64,000 nt of DNA from Palsa-295 sp963781105 (GTDB taxonomy: Bacteria > Acidobacteriota > Terriglobia > Acidiferrales > UBA7541), in contig CAWAED010000007.1 in the NCBI GenBank assembly GCA_963781105.1, positions 24,975-88,974 of the forward strand, written 5' to 3'. Position numbers and translations under genes: made by a program. The notes under the pieces were generated by a model. That model did not search any database. It worked only from the letters and a program-made list of their open reading frames with translations, and was not told where the DNA came from. Numbering within the stretch: the first letter of the stretch is position 1; each line of letters begins with the position of its first letter. Of the stretch, positions 43,971-53,411 are shown in pieces.

Positions 43971-44326
43971 GAGAGTTTGCTGCCTCTGTCACGCGCAATG
44001 CTAGCTGCTCCAATTTATCAGGCCCATGACCAGAAGCACGATATTTCTATCTCTACAGAATGCAGCAGGAAACCCAAGCAGTCTTCTGTAATAGGAGCAG
44101 ACTCGCTCCAAGTGCCTGATAAGTTCTATAAAAGGAGTCAAGAAGAAAACACTTCTCCTGCGGCTGGATTTTTTCTTGTCGTCCAGCCCACCCCGGTTGA
44201 GCAGGATTGTTGTTGCTTCCGTTCCGCGAACTCGGGACGCCTACGCACCGTTGCGTAGCGGTTTGGTTCTCACTGCCAGCGGTTTTCATCGGTTTTGCGC
44301 GACGAAGTCAGTCCGTTCGGAGAGCC

Positions 44327-44503
44327 ACAAGCAGCACGGTTGTCAGGTGCCAACCATGGTTCTATTGGGGACTCGTAGCCCATAGCTTTTTCGGGTTGTC
44401 CGAGGGGGACTAGGGTCGCGTGAGAGACTCCGCGTGCCCGAGGCACGCCGAGCCTAACTTATCAGCTGAGACTCGCCCTCGAACCCGAGTGTCTCCAGAA
44501 CCC
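44327..44503 (-). ncRNA. Candidate IS110 bridge RNA, copy B
   Basis: It aligns base for base with copy A over most of its length. The donor-guide word ATAGAAC (44,365-44,359) equals the right terminus of copy B (44,129-44,123). CTGATAAGTT (44,465-44,456) is exactly complementary over 10 bases to AACTTATCAG at the right junction. Both differ from copy A in step with the DNA they would recognise. Confidence 0.8.
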
Positions 44504-44555
44504 GACTGGCCACCACCGGAAGAAATTCCAGGATGGAACGGATTCGCTGAGACAC

Positions 44556-45624
44556 TCAAGCTGTTTGTGGTTTCAGATGTTGGGCGTCGAAGCGCACTCC
44601 TTTCTTCCAGACGATTAACGTGATCGCGGCCATCTTGCGCGCCAGAGTCAGACGTGCCATTTCTGGCCGGATGCCCTTGGCCACCAACGCATCGTAAAAC
44701 TCTTGGAACGGGCCAGCCTTGGCAGAGGCCACGGTGGCAGCACCCTTGAATAGATTCTTCAGTTCGTGATTGTGATTGCGATTCAGTCCGCGAATCGCAG
44801 CCGGTTTCTTGGCGCGCTGCAGCTCTCCCTGCACGAACCGCTGCTCGGCGCTACTGTGCGTCTCGATGCCAAATCCGCTGTAGGCCCAGAGCTGTCGCTT
44901 GGTACGGAAGCGATGCGGCGTTTGCATCAAAGCGATCAGCAGAGCCGCCCGGATCGGGCCGATGAATGGAATCTCGCGTAACAATTTCCAGGCGTCCTGC
45001 TTCTGAGCTTCCGCGAGCAGTTCGTGCCGCACTTGCTGGCGCAGCACCCGCAACGCATCGCACTGCTGGTAGTAGAACTGCGCCCGGCGGCGCACGCCGG
45101 CCTCCTGGATCTTGCCCAGCCACTGGGCGCGATAGCGCTCTGCGTAAACTTGTTTTCCTCTGCAGGGAATCCCCCAGCTGCGATAGATCGCCTTCACCCG
45201 TGTCATCACCCGTACCAGATCCGTGCTAATCGTCAGATAACTCCGCGCCAGCTCACGGCAGCGTCCGCACACCGTGCTCTCCGTGATAGACCGAGCGGAC
45301 CAGGTTCGCGCGTAACAACTCGGCCAGCTTGCGCGCATCGATGCGATCACTCTTACTGCCTTCCTTGAGCAAAGCATTCCGGCGCGGATTACACACTACG
45401 AGTTCAGTAACATGCGGCTTGATCAAGTCATACAACCAGGCAGCCCAAGTGCCTTCTTCCAACGTCACGTGCAAACTTCCGCGCAGTCCTTTCAGAAAAT
45501 CCACAATGCTGCTGGCCTTGGTTTCGATCGTGCACTCCATCACCAGTTTGCCCGAGGAATTTAGAACTGCGATGGAGATCGCTTCCTTGTGCACATCCAT
45601 CCCGATATACTTCACGTTATCCAT
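44556..45624 (-). pseudogene. IS110-family transposase (copy B), single-base frameshift
   Basis: The first 120 or so residues (KYIGMDVHKEAISIAV to YHGEHGVRTL) and the rest (RELARSYLTISTDLVRVM to the end) lie in two frames. One extra C near 45,258 in CTGCCGTGAG accounts for the shift; removing it restores a 355-codon gene. All catalytic residues are otherwise present, so the lesion is recent or a sequencing error. Confidence 0.85.
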
Positions 45625-45759
45625 ACAGGGCGCTCCTTTCTGAGGTAGGTTCGAGCCGACACTCAAAACCTACTCCATCAGGGGCGCCCTTTTATATTGC
45701 GTTGCGTTATCGGACAAGTTCTGTCCTGGAACTCCAAATGTCCGATTACCGCGGTGCAT

Positions 45760-45782
45760 TCAATGGGTCGACGCAACACTAA
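45760..45782 (+). repeat. IS30-like terminal inverted repeat, left copy
   Basis: A 23-base sequence starting TCAATGGGTCGACGC is the exact reverse complement of 49,514-49,536. Similarity continues inward for about 10 more bases with three mismatches. A hairpin GCTGCCCT-GGCT-AGGGCAGC (45,849-45,868) follows inside. Confidence 0.85.
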
Positions 45783-46044
45783 ACTCGAACCCACCTTGCA
45801 TTGAAAACAAAAGCTAAAATCGCTCGCAAGGGCCAGACCAGCCGGAACGCTGCCCTGGCTAGGGCAGCGACCGGTTGAGCTGGCAGCGTTTATCAGGCAC
45901 TAGCCGATTAGCGGGTGATGATCCCTAGCCGCGGGAGTTATCTGGAAGTTGCGCACTGTTCGGACGTCACGTAGACAATACACGCATGCCGCCCGATCCA
46001 GGCGCCACGCACGCGAAAGTTAGTGGAAAAGGAAGAAGGGTCAC

Positions 46045-46836
46045 CTATTGTTTCTCCGCCACATACTGGCTCGTGGTTCCGTGGAGTTTGTCAGTGATTG
46101 CGATGGTCATCGTCTTCCCGTCGGGAGCGACCGTCATGTGATATATGCCGATCACTTTCCCGTCGCGTTTGTCGGTTTCTTCGATCGAATTCTTGCCCAG
46201 TTTCTTCACCGATACGCTCGTGGTGCCGGGGTCGCCCTTGTACGGTGCGTCCGTTCCATCCAGTTTGGCTGTGTAGCCTTGCCCGGTCGGATTGCTCATG
46301 GTCAAGGTATCGCCGTCCACCTTGTAGGTCAGAGAAAGCGCGTTCGCTGAGAGATCCTCCATCTTCCCAAACTTCCAAGAGCCTGAAATTGCGTGTGACC
46401 CGGCGGGACCCTTCGCCACGCGCGTCGCTTCGCCCTTGCCCGTGACTGGCTCTGCGTTGGTGGCACTGCTGTCGCTAAATTCAAACGTTGCTGTCTTGCC
46501 ATCGGGCGAGACCGTCACCTTCGACGTGGTGACGATCTTTCCATCTTTTTTATCCGTTTCCTCGATGGTGTGATCGTCAACCACCTTGACACTGACGCTG
46601 TCGTGGTAAGGATCTCCGCTGACCTTCTGGTCCTGGCCATCGGCTTTGACGTTGAGGGGCGGAACGCACGTCTTGCATTGGTACATCCCGTCTTGCAGCA
46701 GGAAAACGTCCGGCTTCTTCGGCGCTTCGGCTGGATTCAGGTTAAACTTCCATGTGCCATCGAAGGCGCTCTGCGCCGTCGCCACAGCAGGCACCAACAG
46801 TGACACCAGCAGCCCAATCCATAGCAGCTTTTTCAT
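46045..46836 (-). CDS. Secreted protein of two tandem lipocalin-like repeats
   Basis: The 263-residue protein has a signal peptide (LLWIGLLVSLLVPAVATA). Two similar halves, each beginning GTWKF or GSWKF and containing SVSVK-x-IEETDKxDGKxV and TVxPDGKT, indicate duplication of a beta-barrel-like unit. AAAGGAGG precedes the start. The role is unknown; it is exported to the periplasm or beyond. Confidence 0.75.
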   Translation of the reverse strand: MKKLLWIGLLVSLLVPAVATAQSAFDGTWKFNLNPAEAPKKPDVFLLQDGMYQCKTCVPPLNVKADGQDQKVSGDPYHDSVSVKVVDDHTIEETDKKDGKIVTTSKVTVSPDGKTATFEFSDSSATNAEPVTGKGEATRVAKGPAGSHAISGSWKFGKMEDLSANALSLTYKVDGDTLTMSNPTGQGYTAKLDGTDAPYKGDPGTTSVSVKKLGKNSIEETDKRDGKVIGIYHMTVAPDGKTMTIAITDKLHGTTSQYVAEKQ

Positions 46837-47153
46837 CGCTTTAATCCTCCTTTGGATCGAAGTTGGATTTAGCTTGGCCGTGGGGAATTGACCGGAATAT
46901 AGCCCTTTCCAGTTGCATCCACAATGCTTAGAAAAAACGCGGGGGATAATTGTCTGGAAATACGCATATCAACGGTCAGCCTGGTTCAGCCGACCGTGAC
47001 TCTCGATAACTCGCCCAAGCGAACCACTACCTCAATTGTCCGATTAGCGCGTTAATCGGGACTTATCTCAATTGACCTAGCCGATCTCGGCTTAGAGAAT
47101 CGGGATATGCTCGAGATGCGATCCTGGCCTCAGAATAGTCGTGGGAGTCAATC
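46837..47153. other. Intergenic region with a REP-like palindrome
   Basis: About 317 bases between divergent genes. The palindrome at 47,037-47,063 (TGTCCGATTA, then GCGCG, then TTAATCGGGACT) is the best intact copy of the recurring REP-like site. No gene is seen. Confidence 0.6.
47037..47063. repeat. REP-like palindrome, intact
   Basis: The left arm TGTCCGATTA and right arm TTAATCGGGACT are inverted around GCGCG with one extra G. Halves of the same palindrome flank IS110 copies A, B and C. Confidence 0.65.
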
Positions 47154-48122
47154 ATGTTGACTCGAATGATCAAGGGATTTATTTTTTGCCTGATGCTGAT
47201 GCCGCAAAGCGTACGAGACTATCCAACAAAGCCTGTCCGGCTAATCGAACCGTTCGGGGCCGGTGGGGGACCCGACCTAATAGCCCGTGCGCTCGGCCAG
47301 CAGCTTTCTGAGTCGTGGGGCCAGCCCGTCATAGTCGAGAACCACCCAGGAGCGGGAAGTACAGCGGGCCCGGCCCTCGTCGCGAAATCGCCCGCCGACG
47401 GCTACACATTGCTCGTGAGCACCAGCGCTCAAGCGTACAGCGCCGCGCTCTTGAAGAACCTGCCCTATGACCCGTTGAAGGACTTCGTCCCGGTGGCTCC
47501 GCTCACCAGCCAGCCATACGTGATCGTCGCAAGCAAGCTGGCAGGTATAACGAGTGTCCGCGAGCTTGTCGCGGCGGCGAAGGCGAAACCGGGTGAACTG
47601 AAATTTGGCTCGACCGGGATGGGCACTGGCACGCATTTGGGACTCGAGGAATTCAATTTAGCAGCGGGCATCAAAGCCGTTCACGTGCCCGCCGGACCGG
47701 GCGAGGCAATCGCCGACGTCGTTGCCAATACGGTCGCAGGCCGCACTACATACATGATGTCGCCCATCCAGTTCGCGCTCGCGGATATCCGTGCTGGCAA
47801 GCTCGTCGCGCTGGGCGTGACCACCAAGAATGGCTCGTCCCTGCTGCCGGAGGTTCCGACAATCGCGGAGGCTGGCGTTGTTGGTTACGATTTCCGAATT
47901 TGGTACGGTGTATGGGCACCTGCTGGAACTCCCGCCAAAGTCGTAGACAAGTTAGCGACGGACATCAGGGTCGCGATGTCCACGTCGGCTCTGCGCGAAT
48001 GGGTTGCAGAGCACGGTGCTGACCCGCTGAGCATGCCGCAGCCGGAGTTTGCGCGGTTCGTGCTGAGCGAGAGCGAAAGCGCAGCGCGGATCATCAAGGA
48101 GGCTGGGATCAAACCTCAATGA
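47154..48122 (+). CDS. Tripartite tricarboxylate-type (Bug/TctC) substrate-binding protein
   Basis: This 322-residue periplasmic-binding-protein-like product contains PTKPVRLIEPFGAGGGPDLIARALGQ, VENHPGAGSTAG and DFVPVAPL, the classical Bug signatures. The N-terminal hydrophobic stretch MIKGFIFCLMLMPQSV serves as a weak signal peptide. No TctA/TctB membrane genes are nearby, so it is an orphan, as many Bug proteins are. Likely ligands are small carboxylates. It lies in the block bounded by IS30-like repeats. Confidence 0.88.
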   Translation: MLTRMIKGFIFCLMLMPQSVRDYPTKPVRLIEPFGAGGGPDLIARALGQQLSESWGQPVIVENHPGAGSTAGPALVAKSPADGYTLLVSTSAQAYSAALLKNLPYDPLKDFVPVAPLTSQPYVIVASKLAGITSVRELVAAAKAKPGELKFGSTGMGTGTHLGLEEFNLAAGIKAVHVPAGPGEAIADVVANTVAGRTTYMMSPIQFALADIRAGKLVALGVTTKNGSSLLPEVPTIAEAGVVGYDFRIWYGVWAPAGTPAKVVDKLATDIRVAMSTSALREWVAEHGADPLSMPQPEFARFVLSESESAARIIKEAGIKPQ

Positions 48123-48397
48123 ACATGAGTTCTGACATTACGCGGCCACCCAAACATCGAATTCAGGTACAGAACTATCATGGCCGACGTGGCGCGCACA
48201 TTTGCTAAGTCCCGATTAGTTACTGGTAACTTGGGTGCAAGGACCAACTTTACGGGTGGCTGCGTTTTTCGGGCACAAAAAGCGAGTGACCTGCAACTCA
48301 CGGAAAAGCGAGAGCCGTCTCTGTGTCGGAATGATTCAGAAACTTGACAGCTGCTATACCCCCATCGATACTTGCGCTGCTGAGCCGAAGCTATTCA
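48123..48397. other. Spacer with a REP-like half-site
   Basis: TAAGTCCCGATTAG at about 48,206-48,219 matches one arm of the REP-like palindrome; the other arm is degenerate. No gene is seen. Confidence 0.4.
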
Positions 48398-48946
48398 ATG
48401 AATAAGCCAACACACAGGAAAGCCTTTGCGAAAAAGACACTGGCGCCTCGCACCGCGCGGCACGCGAGTACCAACCAGTCCGCGTCACAACGGAAGAAGA
48501 CTTCCGTCACCCTAGATACTGGCGGGAAGCTTACTTTCAATCACGCTATGCTCTACGTGAAAGACGTGGAGCGCGGACTGACCTTCTACCGCGATTTGCT
48601 GGGATTCAGGCTCATCGAAGATTTCCAGTATGAGAAAAAGCCAGTGTATGCGCGCCTGCGCGCGCCGGGCGGCGATGGCACGATCGCTCTGCATCAGGTG
48701 GGTCCAGAAAATTCCGTTTTGAGCGACGGTGTACGTCTGTATTTCGAAGTCCGAGGGCTGGATGACTTCTGCCACAATCTGCAGCAAAAGGGCTTCCACA
48801 TGACCCAACTGCCACGGATGATGCCCTGGGGTTGGCGCCATGCCTATCTCAATGATCCCGATGGCCACGAGATCAGTCTGTACTGGGCAGGAGAAAACCG
48901 CATGAAGAAAACGATGATGAAGGCCGCGAAAGCCGCTCGGGCGTGA
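48398..48946 (+). CDS. VOC-superfamily (glyoxalase/dioxygenase-like) protein
   Basis: This 182-residue protein has a basic, disordered N-terminal tail (about 1-45) and a vicinal-oxygen-chelate domain: FNHAMLYVKDVERGLTFYRDLLGF, then YFEVRGLDDFCHNLQQKGF and DPDGHEISLYW. Metal ligands His (FNHAM) and Glu (HEISLYW) are in place. A basic Lys/Ala tail ends the protein. The reaction is unknown. Confidence 0.82.
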   Translation: MNKPTHRKAFAKKTLAPRTARHASTNQSASQRKKTSVTLDTGGKLTFNHAMLYVKDVERGLTFYRDLLGFRLIEDFQYEKKPVYARLRAPGGDGTIALHQVGPENSVLSDGVRLYFEVRGLDDFCHNLQQKGFHMTQLPRMMPWGWRHAYLNDPDGHEISLYWAGENRMKKTMMKAAKAARA

Positions 48947-49513
48947 GTCCGACACCCGTGCGGGAAATCTACTCGAATAGTTGGCCCTGCTTCTTTCCTG
49001 TTGGCGAAGGTAACTAACCTTCGCCCCCTTCCTCACCCCGTTCGAGGGCGCAGCTGTGCCAAGTCTCATCCTCGGCATGGACGGCGCAAAACCACCGCCC
49101 GCAAATGCCGCAGTGGGACGTTGCGGCAGAATCACAGGGCTCAGCCATGGGCGAAATGCCTCACAGGACCATTCGCGGTTTCGGGCACCGGTGTGGTTCG
49201 ATTGTTGCAACATATCCCCTCCTCGTGCGGGCAGTATACACTTGGCAATCGCCATGGAGCGCCTAGAGAAGTTAGTTAATTCCTGAGGAGTCACTTTGCC
49301 TGACACTTGAACTAGCACTTTGCTTTACCGGTAAGGGCTGTCAGCTCAACCGATCGATGCGACACCATCCAGAGCATTGATTCGACGATGCTTCCGCGGG
49401 CGAACTATCCGTTTCGCTGTGCGCGGTCCAAACCTAGCGAGGGCAGCATTCCGGCTTGTCTAACTCTAGCAAGCGATCTTAGCTCTTGTTTTCAATGCCA
49501 GGCGGGTCCTAGC

Positions 49514-49536
49514 TTAGTGTTGCGTCGACCCATTGA
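49514..49536 (-). repeat. IS30-like terminal inverted repeat, right copy
   Basis: Exact 23-base reverse complement of 45,760-45,782, ending GCGTCGACCCATTGA. Together the two repeats frame 3.8 kb with no transposase. Confidence 0.85.
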
Positions 49537-49696
49537 GACCATCCCTTCTTTGCGACATCTTCTGGGCCACTGCCAATAGGAGTTTTTATTACTGGCACAC
49601 TCACGCATTTCTGAGGTGTTGATCTAAGGGCATCCGAGTTTGCGGAAATCACCTCTTCCCAGAACTCCATCCTTCGCCTCCCTCACTTGCGCCCGC

Positions 49697-49738
49697 AAAA
49701 AGGCAAGTCCCCGGCGATTCTGTTGAACCGCCGGGGAC
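49697..49738 (-). terminator. Rho-independent terminator of the phosphoesterase gene
   Basis: On the minus strand, GTCCCCGGCG and CGCCGGGGAC form a perfect 10-bp stem, followed by TTGCCTTTTT. It lies 40 bases after the phosphoesterase stop. Confidence 0.8.
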
Positions 49739-49779
49739 CTGGGCTACTTCCGTGTTCTGATCTGAGCTATCTCTGTTCC

Positions 49780-51927
49780 CTAGTCGTGACAATGTTCGAA
49801 ATCAAAGAAGTCGAACAGGTCGCCGATTGCCGGGCGATTCTTTGGCACGTAGGGGTTCTCGTCGTCTACCTTGGGATTGGGGAGATTGTCGCGGCTGCGC
49901 TCGCTGATGGTTGGCAGGTTGAAGTTTCGTTCGATGAACTTCAGAATCGAAACATGGTCGGTGTAATCGTGCGAGATGTACCCTGGTTTCGTATAGCCGG
50001 AAACAACGATCAGAGGAATGCGCGTTCCATCTCCGAAAAAGTCCAGAGTCTGAACGTATCCTGAGTCGTAATATCCCCCGCCTTCATCGGTCGTAATGAA
50101 GATCGCCGTGCTTTTCCACAGCTCGGGATTCGCTTTTACGGCATCCACGATCTTCTTCACGAAGCCTTCGTACAGGTTCCATTTAGAGGAAGCTGGGTGT
50201 CCGTCTACCCACCCGCTCGGCTTCACGAACGATACCGCCGGCAACGTCCCGTTTGCGATATCCGTATACAGTTCGGTTGTGTCCTTTAAGTGCTCGGTGC
50301 GGACCTTTTCGTCGGTCATTATTTGTCTCTGGTAGTGGAAGCCGTTGCAAATGTTACAGTACTGGTCGCTTCCCTGACCAACCGCCCCGTACCGCAGCTG
50401 ATATGGGTCGGGCGGGATTGGCGGCTTGGCATTGGGAAAGCCAAACGCGTAGCTATCCCATTGGTCGTTGTAACCCTTCCAGGAAATGTGATTCGCCAGA
50501 AGCACGTCGCCAATGCTGTGCTGAGTTGTTCCGGGAATGGTGAAAGGAGTGTTGTCCGCATTGCTATCCGTATACGCATCAGACCCATCGCCAAAGTATC
50601 CCGGGTTGTAATTGTTCAACAGGTAGTAGTGCCCCTCATCGCAATTGGGCTTAATGGGAGGCCACAGCGAACTCAGGTACTTCAGGACAGGACCGACGCC
50701 GGGTTGGTTGGGATCCGAGCAGTTGCTGTAGGAACCGCCGCCGTAGACCCCTGTCGAACTGCCATTGTTTCCAAATCCGCCGTATCCGTCCTGAATCCAA
50801 AAATTGTTAGTACCCGGCATCAGATTCGGGTTCTCGATTTCGTCGACTGGACCGCCGGCGAATGTCATCCCCTTTTTGGCATCGGATGGGTTTGGAGGCA
50901 CGAGTGGTTTACCATTCTCGTCACTGAACCATATGGCATCGCCAAAGAACAGCATAATGCTATCCAAGCCCGTACCGCCCTTCGCTGGCTGGTGATAGTT
51001 GTCGCTAATAGCATATTTGTCGGCGAGCTTTTTCGTATAGGGGGCGTCACCTTGTAGCATGTTGTAGAAGCCCATGGCGGTTGCACCCTCACCGGTCGTA
51101 GCACAACCCGGCGCGTAATCCGTACAAAACGGAATCGGTTGCGCCTTCCCGTTGTTGTTCGACCCCACGGTCACTTCGGTCCAGGTAAAATAGTCCGATT
51201 TGCAACCGTCAGGATTTCCCTTTGTTGCATACTTCACGTTGCAATCTAACTGTTGCCACATCTGATAGAAGCGGTGGACTGGACTCGCGGCATAGGAATC
51301 GTAAGGAAACGTGTTAGTCGTTTGGGAATTGGTGAGCTGGAACGGTCCTGGCGGCAGAGTCGTGTACGGCGCGGTGTTATGGACTCCGGTGATCCGCGAG
51401 TCTGGCACTTTGCCAGTTAACCCCGACCCTCCGGTCAACAAAAACCGGTAATAACCGTTCGCCAAGCCGTTTTCAGACGACGTAGCTTCCGCAAGGGTGC
51501 AGATTCCATTATCCGTGCAGACGTCTGTTGGACCGCCGTTCAGCGGTGCCGGCAAAAAGGAATAAAGGCTCTTTTTTGTCGTCGGGCTCAATTGAAAGGT
51601 CGTGCTTCCGGTGACGTCTGCAGAAAACTGCTGCGCTTTCGAGTAATTCTTCCCAGGGGTGCCATCCTCATTGATGATCCCTTCCGAAAGAAGATTGTTT
51701 ACGCTGTTGCCGTCCTTGGGTTGGTAGGTCGCGAATATGTGGTCAAACGTTCGATTTTCTCCAACGATAACAATGACGTGCTTGATCGGGGTGCGTTTAC
51801 CGTCTTGATCGTGCGCTATTGCGCTGTCTGCCAGAGGGCCTAACAGACTGAACTGCATCAGAGCGATGGTCGCCAAACCCAAACGTGCACCACGCAGGAC
51901 TGTCATGGAACGATTCTTTAGGGACAT
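49780..51927 (-). CDS. Secreted phosphoesterase (phospholipase C/acid phosphatase family)
   Basis: The 715-residue protein has a signal peptide ending near DSAIAHD. The PF04185-type catalytic domain shows IKHVIVIVGENRTFDHIFATY at the start (metal-binding E-N-x-T), a second metal region near SDNYHQPAKGGTGLD, and TDEGGGYYDSG plus GDGTRIPLIVVS and SHDYTDHVSILKFIERNF at the end. Such enzymes hydrolyse phospholipids or phosphomonoesters outside the cytoplasm. GAGGAGG precedes the ATG. Confidence 0.88.
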   Translation of the reverse strand: MSLKNRSMTVLRGARLGLATIALMQFSLLGPLADSAIAHDQDGKRTPIKHVIVIVGENRTFDHIFATYQPKDGNSVNNLLSEGIINEDGTPGKNYSKAQQFSADVTGSTTFQLSPTTKKSLYSFLPAPLNGGPTDVCTDNGICTLAEATSSENGLANGYYRFLLTGGSGLTGKVPDSRITGVHNTAPYTTLPPGPFQLTNSQTTNTFPYDSYAASPVHRFYQMWQQLDCNVKYATKGNPDGCKSDYFTWTEVTVGSNNNGKAQPIPFCTDYAPGCATTGEGATAMGFYNMLQGDAPYTKKLADKYAISDNYHQPAKGGTGLDSIMLFFGDAIWFSDENGKPLVPPNPSDAKKGMTFAGGPVDEIENPNLMPGTNNFWIQDGYGGFGNNGSSTGVYGGGSYSNCSDPNQPGVGPVLKYLSSLWPPIKPNCDEGHYYLLNNYNPGYFGDGSDAYTDSNADNTPFTIPGTTQHSIGDVLLANHISWKGYNDQWDSYAFGFPNAKPPIPPDPYQLRYGAVGQGSDQYCNICNGFHYQRQIMTDEKVRTEHLKDTTELYTDIANGTLPAVSFVKPSGWVDGHPASSKWNLYEGFVKKIVDAVKANPELWKSTAIFITTDEGGGYYDSGYVQTLDFFGDGTRIPLIVVSGYTKPGYISHDYTDHVSILKFIERNFNLPTISERSRDNLPNPKVDDENPYVPKNRPAIGDLFDFFDFEHCHD

Positions 51928-52296
51928 GCATTTCCTCCTCTTTCATCAAGGGAATCCGCAGGAAGACTCCGTGGCTATGGAGGCTGCGCCACCCAGATTT
52001 CTCTCCCATTCCTACTACATAAATTGTTTATGAATTCCCAGACTCGTTCAGTAGGGTTCTAACGTTTCGTCTCTCAGCTCCGGTAAGTTGTTCAAGACAA
52101 AGGCATAACTGACGAATTCTCTCCTTATCAGTTTGAACTGCGAATGCCGTTTCTGCCCCGTTGCAAAGCGCGGTTTCACGGAGGACTAAGGTATAGGCAC
52201 CGCGGAACTCGGATACGTCGGTTTTATTGTACGGGCGTGGTTCACAAATGCTGCTAAGATCATCGCGGAATCAGTTCTCACTGCCAGTACCGTCTA
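51928..52296. other. Intergenic region between divergent genes
   Basis: About 370 bases. It should contain the promoters of the phosphoesterase and of the response regulator, but I see no consensus pair that I would defend and no gene. Confidence 0.35.
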
Positions 52297-52986
52297 ATGT
52301 CACGAATTGTGATTATAAGCGGGGACGATGAGCTTTTCGGACTCGTGCGATATATTTTGAAGTGCGAGGGCTTTCAAGTTGCGTCTTTGCTGCAGCCCGG
52401 TTCCTCGCCTCGACAAATAAGACGGTTACGACCGGACCTGGTGATCGTCGATTCCGCCGTGCCGACGCGATCGATCGAAGATATCTGCGAAGAGATCAAA
52501 TGCATTAAATCGTCTTCTGCTAACGTCGGTATCCTGGTTCTGATGCGAACCGACGGGAACGAGATTTCGCTCCGAGTCCCAACTGGTGCTGACGGCTATC
52601 TGACACGACCTCTAGACCCAACTCAGCTCGTTGCGCGCGCTAACTTCCTCGCTGAAAAACATGAGCCTTCAACCGAAGCCCGCAACGTTATCAGAGTCGA
52701 TGATCTGATCATCGATCCGGCTGCACACAAGGTAGTTCGTGATGGAGTAGCAATCCCGCTCGGCCCGCTAGAATTCCGCCTGTTGTACTACCTGGCATCA
52801 CATCCGAACTCCGTTTGCAGGCGCGATCAATTGGTCCACGAGGTCTGGCGCCACACGCATCATCGATCCGATTCACTGGACGTCAAAATCCGGTGCTTGC
52901 GCGATAAGATCGAATTTGGCCGACGTCGGCCGATCTACATCGTGAACGTCCGATCCCTCGGATACATGTTTCATATAGAAGGCTGA
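52297..52986 (+). CDS. OmpR/PhoB-family response regulator, orphan
   Basis: The 229-residue protein has a receiver domain (about 1-120) with the acidic pair in ISGDDELF and the phospho-acceptor Asp in LVIVDSAVP. A winged-helix DNA-binding domain at about 135-228 contains PLGPLEFRLLYYLASHPNSVCRRDQLVHEVW and RSLGYMF. The conserved receiver Lys before Pro is replaced by Arg (LTRPLDP), so phosphorylation control may be altered. No histidine kinase is nearby. Confidence 0.88.
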   Translation: MSRIVIISGDDELFGLVRYILKCEGFQVASLLQPGSSPRQIRRLRPDLVIVDSAVPTRSIEDICEEIKCIKSSSANVGILVLMRTDGNEISLRVPTGADGYLTRPLDPTQLVARANFLAEKHEPSTEARNVIRVDDLIIDPAAHKVVRDGVAIPLGPLEFRLLYYLASHPNSVCRRDQLVHEVWRHTHHRSDSLDVKIRCLRDKIEFGRRRPIYIVNVRSLGYMFHIEG

Positions 52987-53411
52987 ACAAGCGAGCGGTG
53001 TTGATGCGAGACTTTTATCTAGGCGTGGAAGTTTCATAACGGAAGTTCTTCGCCCACGTCCGCAACTTGGGCAGGCACGATCTTATTAAATAAAGACAAC
53101 AGAGCCCGGACTGGCCGTCGTGACTCCCGAAGTTCTATAAAGGTAGAAGTCAAGAAAGAACACTTCTCCGTCAGCTGGATTTTTTCTTGCCGTCCAGCCC
53201 GCCCCGTTTGAGCAGGATTGTTCTGGCCTTCCGTTCCGAGAACTCGGGACGCTGCTTCCTTCCGGCAGCGCTTTGGGTGTTCTTTGCCAGCGGTTTTCAT
53301 CCAGGACTTACGATCCACTTCGAAGGTCAGCGGATGAATCATCGCACTAATGAATACTTGCGGGCGTAAGCGGTGCGGGTAGTAGAATGGCTCGCAATAG
53401 AGGTTCGATTG
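52987..53411. other. Spacer holding an IS110 right-end remnant
   Basis: No gene is supported in these 425 bases. Most of the stretch is the truncated IS110 end described at 53,132-53,306. Confidence 0.5.
53132..53306 (-). mobile_element. Solo right-end remnant of an IS110 element
   Basis: Reading on the minus strand, the sequence aligns with the right-end half of copy B (CGGTTTTCATC-type words, GGGCTGGACG, AGAAGTGTTC) and ends TTGACTTCTACCTTTATAGAAC in parts. Transposase, left end and the conserved RNA core are missing. Confidence 0.7.

Larger units (their letters stand above)
44123..45700 (-). mobile_element. IS110/IS1111-type element, copy B (transposase frameshifted)
   Basis: On the minus strand the left end CAATATAAAAGGGCGCC (45,700 downward) and the right end TTGACTCCTTTTATAGAAC (to 44,123) frame the element. 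Its ends match copy A closely. The right flank continues as TTATCAGGCACTTGG and the left flank is TGTCCGATAACGC, the two halves of the REP-like palindrome. Confidence 0.85.
48947..49779. other. Gene-poor stretch with hairpin, IS30-like repeat and terminator
   Basis: About 830 bases without a supported gene. It holds a 9-bp hairpin GGCGAAGGT/ACCTTCGCC (49,003-49,025), an IS30-end-like but degenerate sequence near 49,345, the perfect IS30-like repeat at 49,514-49,536 and the terminator at 49,697-49,738. Confidence 0.5.

Noticed and set aside
48512..49213. Minus-strand frame starting at 49,213 after GAGGAGGGG
   Set aside because: The frame runs antisense through the VOC gene and its product has no domain-like pattern. 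Purine-rich sequence alone is not enough.
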